This document shows, in pieces, positions 34,766 to 44,477 of a stretch of DNA of 64,000 bases. Both the position numbers and the translations under genes were made by a program. The first letter of the stretch is position 1. Every line of letters starts with the position of its first letter. Below the pieces are notes generated by a model that was not told the origin of the DNA, searched no databases, and saw nothing but the letters and a program-made list of their open reading frames with translations. Origin of the DNA: Melampsora larici-populina 98AG31 (Eukaryota > Basidiomycota > Pucciniomycetes > Pucciniales > Melampsoraceae); contig NW_006768768.1 in assembly GCF_000204055.1 (NCBI RefSeq), positions 2,401,521-2,465,520 on the forward strand, given 5' to 3'.

Positions 34766-35114
34766 CACGTGTAAATGAGAGCAATAAAGCAGGACAGAAC
34801 AAAAAACTAGAGGATGAAAATACTCAGACTTGTCTCTACGACAATTATGTGACTCTGACGATGTCGGATAATGTGAAAACGGTGGAACGATATATACGTG
34901 ATTGGATGGCACCTAGAACATCGGCCTATCCAAAGAGAGGTTGAAGTGATGGAATGATCAAGTACAGCCATTCAGTTCCTTTGTTTTGTAGGAAAATTGG
35001 TGTGTTTCCAACTTGCCAAGTGATGTCCTTTACCGCAAATCAATTCCATGGCTACACAAAAATGGCTCACTATGTATGCAAACAAAACATGAAAGGGTAT
35101 ATCAAAAGCGTGGT

Positions 35115-35416
35115 ACCTCTCATGAGCTACAAATATTCATTAACTTACTCATCAAATAAAGCGACAGAAGTGGGTACTATTTCTTGTGAGCTGGGAATAG
35201 GCATAATCTCCAACATCAAAGGAGATGGCGGAGGCAGGTACATGTGTCTTTACTACCTTCGTGCTACCTCTCATGAGCTACAGATAATCATTAATTCAGT
35301 CATCAAACAACGCGACACAAGTGGGTACTGTTTCTTGTGAGCTGGACATACGCATGAGCTCCGTCAACAAAGGACGCGGCGGAGATGGGTACATGTATCT
35401 TTACTACGTTGACGCA
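35115..35416. repeat. two tandem copies of a 151-bp unit
   Basis: ACCTCTCATGAGCTACA at 35115 recurs at 35266, and the following 150 bp match imperfectly, including GTGGGTACT, TTTCTTGTGAGCTGG and GGTACATGT. The array lies in the divergent promoter region between the 853-residue gene (-) and the 280-residue gene (+), inside the CACTA element. The rest of 34766-36276 shows no gene. Confidence 0.8.
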
Positions 35417-36276
35417 TTTCAGCTCAAAGGGATCTAACACCTGGGAAACCGATTCCTAGGAATGGACAAAGCCATTTGAGGTATACAAATACAAGTTGCT
35501 GGGGTGATCAAGTCAAACTAGTGACTCACTCACATGGACCCTGCAACACGGGCCGAAAGACTTGCATGTCTTACGCACCAGAGCCCCACAATAAGCTATA
35601 GCAACTTTTGATCCAACTCATCATACCCGGTTTTTGTTTGGACACATTTGTATATTTAATCACCTTTGTCACTCGCAGATTTTGTTCATCACCCAGAAGC
35701 TTTATTTCATAGGACATGTACACTCTTCCACAGCTTCAAGTATAACTGATACGTTTACGGATTCAGGTCTTCTCCTCTCCCCCCGCACAACACTTTCTAA
35801 CATCCGTGATCGTGGTTACTACGTTTTGAACAAATATCACTGCTCTGCGTTTTTGTGTTTTCCTTCTTGACTCCGTTTAGTCTCAAAATTATCACTTTGC
35901 CTGTTGATCTCGCATATCATTGATTCACGTACCTTCATCACTCAATCTACGAATCGGCAGCTACCGGATTACTCTCAAATTGGAAAACGAAGCCTTAAAT
36001 AAGCCTATACTCGAAGCCTCCAGGGTACGCAGAATCATACCTCTCTTGCTCTCGATCTCCTGAAACCGAATATACATCTTCGTTCAAGTGTACTGATGTT
36101 CACTAAACCACATGTGTCCTCAACTTTTAGTTCCTTGTAGACCGCTCTTCAATCAGCTTCAATCTACCAATACGATTGCCTGCGTTCTTCAACTCCTTGA
36201 ACAATCCTGGTATGTTTTACCATGCTCTTTCTGTGAAAGTATTCAGCAAATTTTTGACCATTGAATAACTCTAGTT

Positions 36277-37119
36277 ATGTCGAAGAAGGGAAAATCGTCA
36301 GGATCCAGCACCAGTCCGGTCACATCGCCAAGCACTGCAACCGAGATCCTGTCTAATATGCAGAAGAAGACGGCTGCTCCTGCAGCTTTCACTCTTGAAG
36401 GAGCCCCACCATCAGCTGGTCGTCAAAAGACCTTCCCTTCCAAGGGTCCAAATTCACCAACCAACGACGATAGTTCACATCCGTTATGGCACGCAGTGCA
36501 AACCTTACCATCCGACCTTCGGAAGTTCCTTGAGCATGACTATATGATCAAGAAAAAGTCGATAAAGAAAATCGAGTTCTATCGAATTCTCTTGCACTTC
36601 AACCCGGCCACCACGGCTAGTTTCACCGGCCTTAAAGCGGCCTTGGTTGCAGAATTTGAAAAAGATTGGTTACCGCGTCTTAAGCCATTTATATCACCCG
36701 CTCCGCCTACTCCCATGGATACTGAGGAAGACGACTTTGATCCTTTGGCCTCCACTACAACTCGTCGCATGCTGAAAGAGGTCCTCCAGCGTCGAGCTCC
36801 CAGCGTGAACATAACTTCAGACACTAAGATAGATGGTTTACGCCGGCTTTACAAACAACACATCGATCCAGATCTCAACTTACCCGAATCTTCAGAATTC
36901 ACTAAAGCACCCCGTGCCGTCAAACAGCACGCTCTTAAAGGACACACGATCGAACACCTCCGTTTTGCTCTCCAATGCAAAAACCCCGAGGTATTCATTC
37001 ACAATGCCGGATTGAATCGTTCTGTTTGCCTTGCCTTATACATCAAGTTCATCTGTGAAGGGACTGTTGAGCCTGGTGTTTTAATTGAGGGATTTCACTA
37101 CTCTATTGTCACTACCTGA
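36277..37119 (+). CDS. 280-residue protein with three SAP-like segments, CACTA cargo
   Basis: A single coding exon begins ATGTCGAAG just after a probable 5'-UTR intron (GTATGTTT at about 36209 to CTAG at 36274). The N-terminal 70 residues are Ser/Pro/Ala-rich and disordered-looking. Three segments share the SAP pattern of two helices joined by a turn with a conserved Gly/Lys: about residues 103-130 (YRILLHFNPATTASFTGLKA, then ALVAEF), about 165-195 (RRMLKEVLQRR...TKIDGLRRLY) and about 225-262 (HTIEHLRFALQ...NRSVCLALYIKFI). An acidic patch (MDTEEDDFDP) separates the first two. The same type of fold in two separate genes of this element suggests multivalent DNA binding. No homologous named protein is recognised. 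Function is not known. Confidence 0.6.
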   Translation: MSKKGKSSGSSTSPVTSPSTATEILSNMQKKTAAPAAFTLEGAPPSAGRQKTFPSKGPNSPTNDDSSHPLWHAVQTLPSDLRKFLEHDYMIKKKSIKKIEFYRILLHFNPATTASFTGLKAALVAEFEKDWLPRLKPFISPAPPTPMDTEEDDFDPLASTTTRRMLKEVLQRRAPSVNITSDTKIDGLRRLYKQHIDPDLNLPESSEFTKAPRAVKQHALKGHTIEHLRFALQCKNPEVFIHNAGLNRSVCLALYIKFICEGTVEPGVLIEGFHYSIVTT

Positions 37120-37484
37120 TTGGTGCGGACAATCAAGAATCGTGATGTTTGTCTAAAAATTGTGATGCTTGTCTGCTTTTTTCCTTTTGTGATCACACAC
37201 CTGGTTGGTATTGTATTGTTTTCCGTCTCATGTCTCGTGTTTCCAACCAGCAGCTCTATTTGTAGGATTTGTTTTTGAAACCGCTTTGTATTGCTCGCAC
37301 TGGACTATACTGCCTCTCAATTCAGTATCTTCACCTCCTGATTGTTCCGAACACTAAAGAATTCTGATGTTTTTCTACATTCTCACACACCTGGATTGTA
37401 CTGTATTGTCTTCTTGTGTTAGATGTGGTTTTTAAAACTACTTTTTATTGCTTGCACTGGACTGTACTGCCTGCCAATTCAGCG
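37120..37484. repeat. degenerate tandem duplication in the 3' region of the 280-residue gene
   Basis: A segment of about 150-215 bp (CTGATTG...ACAATCAAGAAT...CACACACCTGGTTGG...GCACTGGACTATACTGCC) is repeated starting near 37337 with substitutions and deletions. Each copy ends CCAATTCAG or CTCAATTCAG. It begins at the stop codon region of the preceding gene, so the duplicated unit may be an old 3' UTR. Confidence 0.7.
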
Positions 37485-37888
37485 TGCTCTGTTGATATAA
37501 GGGCTGCCACGGATGAACTCTGAAGATAACATCATCGTCAGTAGTTGTACATGCAAATTCATGCATATATTACTAGCCATTGGACCACAAACACCAGATG
37601 AACAAAGGCTTAAACAAATAGACAACCCAGCGACTACATATCCAAAAAGAAACAACAGATGAAAATACAACCAAGACCATCGCAATTCTAATGGCAAAGA
37701 TGAGGAAATGTTTCTGCAAAATTGGATCCTCCATTTGTGAGGCACTCGTGAATAAAGAAAGCAAACGTGCTATAAGACTGCTAGTATCATTCATTGTTCT
37801 GCCTTTAGTAGATGCCTCGAACGCCAAGAGAGCTGAAACAATCCCATTACAATCAGAAACAAAAACTACATCATAGGATTAGATCCAA

Positions 37889-38838
37889 TCAAACACCGGA
37901 GTCTGTTTGTGGTTCAGCAGTGTTATCGGATTTGACATCGTCTGAGTCATCATCGTATTGGTCAACAAGGTTGTTGCCCGCAGGTCCTAAAAGCTTTCGG
38001 ATTACTCTCTCGTGTATCTTGATCTTGTGATGGGCTGAAGACACCTCCTCATTCAAATCAAGAACCTCCACTTGCAAATCTTCAACCTTAGACTTTAGCA
38101 CATGTATATCGTCGATTGCTTTTTCGAGATGTAAAGCTATCTTGCCCTCAACTGAAGCTACAGAAAAAAGAGTAGGAATCGATGATTGAGTACAGTATTG
38201 ATCAGCATTCATACCAAATGTCACACACCATATATTCGCTCTTGTTGTACAGCTTGAGTATCAATATTTTCCCTAAGCTTTCTCTCAAGCAGACCCAGCA
38301 TGCTATTCATACGGTCCAATGGCTCCTTGAATGCAGTACCTGCATTGATTTGATGCACACGTCAGTCTGATTTGATCGAGCACCCAAATAAATCACGAAA
38401 AGCGACAAAGAAGATTGTCCTTACCTTGTATTTCAACTCTTGTATTCTCTTCATAGATACCATCGTGGGCGCGCTTCAAGGCACAACCATGTGTCTGAGT
38501 ACCTGTATCTGTGAATTCATAGGGAATGGACACTGTCAACGCCGAGTTTACCTTAAACTTCCAATCTTTTAAGCAATATCTACAAACCCTGTTTTCCAGA
38601 ATCTACACCTGTCCCATCACTCAATTTCACGTCATCTGTCGCATTGTGAACATCAACCTTTGAATCTTGATTTTCCGTGTTGGTGGTGTCTGGAGTTTGG
38701 GACCAAATCGCCGCTCCAGGATCTTTGCTAGTTTCAGATTCAGCTAAATTTGAAGACCAATTTCGCACTTTTCAATACAGTGGTGTGATGACTAGGTGGG
38801 AAAGTGGAGAGATTCAAACCTTTAAGATACTCAGACAT
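37889..38838 (-). CDS. 220-residue coiled-coil protein, CACTA cargo
   Basis: Five exons on the minus strand (38838-38820, 38767-38588, 38508-38425, 38339-38229, 38157-37889) total 663 nt and keep phase. The first exon is 19 nt (MSEYLK). The N-terminal half is polar; the C-terminal half forms an obvious heptad-type coiled coil (RMNSMLGLLERKLRENID, then IDDIHVLKSKVEDLQVEVLD), closing with an acidic tail (YDDDSDDVKSD). No catalytic motif is seen. It sits between two plus-strand genes in the element. A structural or adaptor role in a multiprotein complex is possible but inferred from the coiled coil alone. Confidence 0.65.
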
Positions 38839-39575
38839 GATGGGCTTTTTGGCGACGAATGATTTTGGAAAACTTGGATGGCTCGAAGATGAACGTCAGG
38901 AATATCAGGGGTGCAAGTACGGGAAGTCAGAGTGTACAAGCCGAAAGGAATTGATCAATTGTTTTGAAGTTGCCCTTGAGGGTGGTGCGGGCGGGGATAA
39001 AGGTGAGTAACATCACCACTTCAAGAGCCTCATATTAAGGATCTTGATTAATTACTTGTGGGGCGTGTAAATGTGTGTTGATCTTGTATATAATATATTA
39101 TATATGACACCACGACATCACATAATCGCACCATCAAAGATGTTGCTCACTGGCCACACCTTAACTGACTTCAACTTTATGTAATGCAAGTAATATTGTT
39201 TCGAATTATGCATGCATCATGGGTCGAAATTCTATTATTCTGATATTGCAGCCTCCTTGGGCTTCTACAAGATCGCATATTACTATAATCTGTGTGTTTC
39301 ATGGAAGTCTTGATATCATAGAAATCTTGATATCAAGACTTCTACATTTCTACTAATTATGAATCATTCAGCTGACATTGCACCATATGGCCAACTCATC
39401 CTTTTGCGAATCTTGACTTGCACTCGAATGAAGATACTTATCATTATATGGAAAATTCCAATCCTGCGATGCGAGGTGGGCCTTCAGATTTTTATAAACT
39501 AAGCGCCTTCCCAATCCACCCGTGCCATTTATTTTTGATTATTGATAATAGAATTTGAACCTCTATAGCAACATC
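38839..39575. promoter_or_regulatory. divergent intergenic region inside the CACTA element
   Basis: About 740 bp between the starts of two divergent genes (coiled-coil gene on minus, 254-residue gene on plus). It includes an AT-rich palindromic run (TATAATATATTATATATG near 39088). No gene was seen. Confidence 0.45.
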
Positions 39576-40407
39576 ATGTCTAACCCAATCCAGTTTTGTG
39601 TTTTTCTGCCTAGTTATCTTCTTCGATATGTTGTTGATGGCATTAGGCCAAGCATTGATCCTGAACTATTTCTACGTACAGCCGCTACCACCGAAATCTT
39701 AGAGACAATCCTAGCGTTCTATCCCCATTTTCGTTTTACTCCGAATGCACAACAAGATCGTGATCTCCTCCAAAAGATGTTCATCGGCATGGTTGCGCCG
39801 CGTCTATCTAATATAATCATCCCTACTCAGCGCGTTCCAAACTACACGCAAGCCTCATCACCTACCCCAATATCCGAAAGTCCCGAATTTACAACCACGG
39901 TAGACTCTGTCGATGATATCGACGTCAATCGGATGGCAATGTTCAACAACTTTTGTCTTACGTACCTCAAGAATGGGCAGTACCGTCTTGCTGCCGAATA
40001 CCTCAACCGCTTTCTCGATACTTACGAGTTCTTAAATCAAGAAGAGATCAACGTGATCATGGAAGCCCAAGCTGGTGCCGAAGAAGCCTTCCACGACAGT
40101 TCATGCTACCTTCAAGATTGTCATCAGTCCATTGAGGGCATACAGCTTCAATTACGTCAAAACAATCTTTCACCAACCGAACGCCAAGTGCTTGAGGAGC
40201 GGCAGAAAACTATGATCATTTCATTGAGATCTAATCAGCGATTGTTTAGTAATTCCATTCAAGATGTTGGATTTGTTGCCGCGTTGGCTGAATATCACAA
40301 GTAAGTCTCTTCTCTTCAGTTAACGAATTTGACTTCTCTGAACTAATATTATATTGATCACAATTAGAAACATTCTGGCTAGCCGTCAACCGGATCCTTC
40401 TAAGTAA
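39576..40407 (+). CDS. 254-residue protein of unknown function, CACTA cargo
   Basis: Two exons (39576-40300 and 40368-40407) total 765 nt and keep phase; the intron has GTAAGT and ATTAG ends. The start is ATGTCTAACCC; an earlier in-frame TTG is not used. The N-terminal 70 residues are hydrophobic and aromatic-rich (FCVFLPSYLLRYVVDG, EILETILAFYPHF). A Ser/Thr/Pro linker follows, then a helical C-terminal half (YLKNGQYRLAAEYLNRFL, LSPTERQVLEERQKTMI). The first C-terminal helices look a little like a TPR pair. I do not recognise the family. It may be a structural or regulatory protein of the element. Confidence 0.6.
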
Positions 40408-41198
40408 ATTGTCTCACTTCAAGATATCAAAAAGGTACTTGTCGATCATCCCAGCCCACCTCAACATCTTTGAAAACATGCAACTGACATGTGTATTTTG
40501 GCTTTGACTTTCCTATCTTTTATCGCGCGTCATTCTGAAATTGTACATAGCTACTTTATTTTTCCACTTTGAAGCAGAGAAAGTCTCAAATAATTGAAAA
40601 ACACCAATCGGCCACACCAAGCTTTTACATTGAAAGTCGTGAAATTAGACCCAAACTTCATTGAGCAGATTTCACTACACCTTATGAAATGTTCGACATG
40701 AGAATAGAAAAAAACATTTTTTGAGTGCACTATCGTGCATGTACTCATGTATCTATGTATGAATCCGTTGTGGAATTGAATATCTCAATTGTCCTGCATT
40801 TGTTCTGTGCAGGATGTACGTGCATTTGGATACGTGCAAGCCAATGGTGCGACTCTTGTTTTCATCACTGAGCAATATTGATACCCGCGGTAGCACTCGT
40901 GCTTAAATGAGAAAGCTCAAAGAATGTTCATGCGGCCTGATAACAATCTCTGACTTCAGTCACGTGCCATGAGTTTTGCTGGACTTCCAACTCAAGAACC
41001 TGATTCAGAAGCTTGGAAATGAATAATATGTATTACAGGATAAAGATAACCTTCAAAAGACTAAGACCGAAAGGAAGCAAACAAACGCAAACATGTATCT
41101 AAACCAATGCCACCAGGGCCAAACAATAGAAAAGGTTACAAAGATTATAACGTCTTTAGGAAATTACTAACAACCCATCGCGCATAAAATATGAGTTT

Positions 41199-43212
41199 TC
41201 AAACACTATAGTCAGATTGACTGTCAACTCCAGGTTCATTGTTGCCGACTTCTCCGTCTGAATCCTCTTCACCTCCGTCTGAATCCGCTTCACCCACGTC
41301 ATGCTGCATCAGCCGCACAATACATCGTTCCTGTGTTTGAATGTCTTGTTCGTATTTGTCGCATTGGCGCTGCAGAAGATGCAGCTGCTCTTTCAAGCCG
41401 GAGACGGTATCCTTGAGATCATCAATACATTTGGCTTGATTGTCAAGACGACGCGTGGCTTCCTCGAGTGCACGATCTGTAAAGGAAATGGAAAGCAGAG
41501 TCAGTGAAAATCTTAACCTTCAAATTGAGACACGCACCTTGCTCGTATCTTTGTCGTTCATTTTGAATGATGCTAGCAACTGATGTTTGCTCCACAGCAT
41601 CCATCCTTTTCAACAGCTGAGACACGGAGTCCTGAAGACCAGAAACTGCTCATGTCTGTCTATCAGCGTGTGTCATGTGCTAGAAGTACAGTGGACCGTA
41701 CCTATCTCTGCTCGACGTCTTTCTTCGTGGAATACATCCACGCCAGACTTGATTGTTGATGCAGTTATTCTGTGCTTTTGTTTGTCCTCCGTGATTGCTG
41801 CTCATGAGAAAAGATTACTATGATATGAGGCTATGAAACATGAAAGTAAATGGTTAACACTGACCTAGATCTTCGACACCAAGCCAATCGACACCTGAGA
41901 GATCGATGAGGTCCCGCATTTCAGGAGTGTCTGGAGTATTGATGAGCCCATTGCTTTCCATCATTTTCGAGCTGGATTGAATGCCAGTCGAAGTGCTTGA
42001 TGATTTCATATGTTCTACTTCATAAGATCGCAAGGCTTTGAGATCTTCCTTGTTGACAGTGTCCAATAAGTCGGTACACGAGTCGTACAAACCTGTTGTC
42101 GACTTGTGCGGTATCTGATGTGATGGCTTGCTCGAACCTAAGACAGGATAGCTCTTTGCTACCCGCTGTGAATGACAAGTTTGTCAAGAGTGATAGACGG
42201 CGTGATCAGTAGGCATAGGAACATGGATGGCTGACCAATCTCACCTTCTTCTCTTTCTTCACAGGTTTACTTCGAGATTGCGACAGTCCTACATTATCTA
42301 ATAAATATTACACATTGAGTTGGCCAAGTGACTGTTAGCGATGGGTATAACAATATGATCTCTCGGGATGAAGACGCTTACCCAGGTTAGCACGTTTAGA
42401 AACCTGTCCGTTTGGAGTGGGGGAACCAGGTCGCTTGAGTTGCCCTTCTGATGATGTTGATGACCGCAAGAGCTCTTGAGGCAAATTAACGGGCAGAGCT
42501 AGTTCGTTGCTCACAGCATCAGCATCACAACATCAAACTGACAAGGTGTTAGATCAAGTCACCTACCAAAGGTGGCACGCTTCAAGGGTTTCGCGCTGGA
42601 GATTGGGGGTCCCAATTGCGTGACTTGATGTTCCGCTGTAGATTATAGTTCACAAGTCAGAACTACAAGATCTGAATTGAAATGTTCTCAATCGAGTCAC
42701 TTACCAGAGGCTTTCAAAGGTACACTTGAGGTGGGGAAGTCACGTTGATTGACTGGTTCCTCGGGTGTGATTGCCAGGTGGGGGGAATCAGATGATGAAG
42801 GGTAAACCGTGGACACTTAGGTAGTTCACGAGTCAGAATGTTTGCAGTGGAATCTATTCAGATCGGAAAGAAAAAAAAGCTTACCAGGCATATCGACTTG
42901 AAATTCGCTGACCGGGTTGGAAGTGTCTGGCATTAGTCCTGGCGCGTCGCTCATTGGGTTCGGGAAAACTTTTGGCATATATCAAAAAGATCAAACGGAA
43001 AACGGATAAGTTATATAGTAAGAGAGAAACAGATTATCGACGTCAGAGATGCACTCACACTCGGGCTGTTTCTTCCGCACTATCTCGGCGACACCACTCT
43101 TGACGGTATGTGACGAGACTACAGACATGGGATGATTGATTTGTAACCAATCTAACATCATTTGCTTCGTAACACCTGGTGCGCTAGGATCGAACATTTC
43201 TGACCGGGCCAT
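41199..43212 (-). CDS. 457-residue protein with C-terminal coiled coil, CACTA cargo
   Basis: Ten exons on the minus strand (43212-43059, 42968-42885, 42815-42705, 42635-42567, 42498-42382, 42297-42245, 42165-41865, 41800-41702, 41645-41538, 41476-41199) total 1374 nt with correct phases. The N-terminus (MARSEMFDPSAPGVTKQ) has a small helical unit (MLDWLQINHP...GVAEIVRKKQPE) that could be a SAP-like or winged-helix start. A Pro/Ser-rich middle has repeated K-R motifs (LKRATF, LKRPGSPTP, SKRANL). The C-terminal 130 residues form a coiled coil (LQDSVSQLLKRMDAVEQ, RALEEATRRLDNQAK, GLKEQLHLLQRQ), ending in an acidic tail (EADSDGGEEDSDG). Overall plan matches the 220-residue cargo protein, so the two may be distant relatives. 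Function unknown. Confidence 0.65.
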
Positions 43213-44363
43213 GAGTTCGAAGGACACAATAAACGACGCGATGACAGTTGTTGTGAAGAGTATCTAAATGAGCTATAGTCTATTATGCGAACAAAAAACT
43301 ATCAAATTCTGTCATGACCGACTTTTTTCTAAAGCTGAATTAACCAACCTGAAAATTGATAATACCATCCAAAAGATAACCGTGAGACACGTGAATGTGC
43401 AAATAGACTCATCAATTTTTCGAGTATTTAACACATCACAGAAAGAGAGAAATAACGGAGCACGGTATTGAGCTGTACCTACCGCTGCGTGTTCTTGAAA
43501 GGTACTAGATGAAGAGATAAAAATCGATAGCTGTGATGCAAATGACTCAGAGGAAGATACTGATTACAGAGATACTGAGCGTAAGGATTGTGAGAGCGAG
43601 AATCGTGATTGAGTAAAAAGATGAAAGTGCCTTAAAGCAAGACTAAAAAGGTGCCTACGTGGGGAGTTGTATCAAGACAAGAAGTACAGAAAACGGAACG
43701 AGTAAGCTTGATCAAGTCTCGTAGATAACCAGCAGTTTATATCTTGCTCCAGGGTTGAAAAACAGCGATGATGAAAGGAAGATAAAATACCAAGGTGCTG
43801 CTCGTACGTCATACCAGGTGGATTGGAATTGCCTGGATCTCTTGGAGGGTATCGAAGGGAGTGTAGATGAGTCATAGAACAAAGAAATGTTGTGATTCAT
43901 GTAAGCTTGGTGGTGAAGGGGCCGACCGACGCGAGTTAAGAGTGCATTTCGTGGGTTCAATGACTTACTTGATCCTCAATGAGCCATTATCTTAAAGCAA
44001 CGAGATGATACAGGTTACTTTGTACTTTTGTGATGACTACATAAGACAACATATCACTCGTGGCATTCAATTTTACATATGTATATTCATCGTTTGATTC
44101 AATCTATGCATGGCTTTGTACAGACCAAAGGGCAGGATCGCTGTTGTTTTTGAGAGTCTGGTGAAGGGACAGTAACAATGACTATAAACGGGGTATGTTG
44201 GTTGAAATAAGTAGGTGATTCAATTGTAAAGTGGGACCCTTGATGGATAGTGTTAGGCAATTGCAACCAGCCAAAGGACAAAAACATAAAACTTGTTGAG
44301 AGGCAGTGTGCGACAGAAAATAGATACTTTTCTATACCTAGTCACTGATTTATTATTTGAGCC
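43213..44363. promoter_or_regulatory. right subterminal region of the CACTA element
   Basis: About 1.1 kb without a convincing gene. An 82-codon minus frame at 43712-43960 has no recognisable domain. A further ACTTTTCTA motif occurs at about 44327, just inside the right inverted repeat, in keeping with clustered protein-binding sites at the end. Confidence 0.45.
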
Positions 44364-44456
44364 TAGAAAAGTGCGTTATGTGAGTAGAAAAGTATAGTTT
44401 TCTACGTGCAAACTACTTTTCTATGCGCCTAGGAAAAAATGTAATTTGGCGTAGTG
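44364..44456 (-). repeat. right terminal inverted repeat of the CACTA element
   Basis: It is the exact reverse complement of 27024-27116, ending ...AATTTGGCGTAGTG at 44456. The next bases are ATAACC, which do not repeat the left flank. Confidence 0.95.
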
Positions 44457-44477
44457 ATAACCCATACGACGCTCCAA

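Larger units (their letters stand above)
27024..44456. mobile_element. giant (17.4-kb) CACTA / EnSpm-CMC DNA transposon with six genes
   Basis: The block is bounded by perfect 93-bp inverted repeats that start CACTACGCC at both ends (27024-27116 and 44364-44456). Subterminal copies of a TAGAAAAGT/ACTTTTCTA motif are clustered at the ends. It contains a Tnp2-type transposase (28057-31529), whose family uses CACTA termini. Five further genes inside have consistent splice phases and no stops, on alternating strands: 31634-34765 (-), 36277-37119 (+), 37889-38838 (-), 39576-40407 (+), 41199-43212 (-). The flanking 3-mers are AAA on the left and ATA on the right, so no perfect target duplication is seen. 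Perfect inverted repeats and intact genes indicate a recently active or still active element. Confidence 0.9.
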
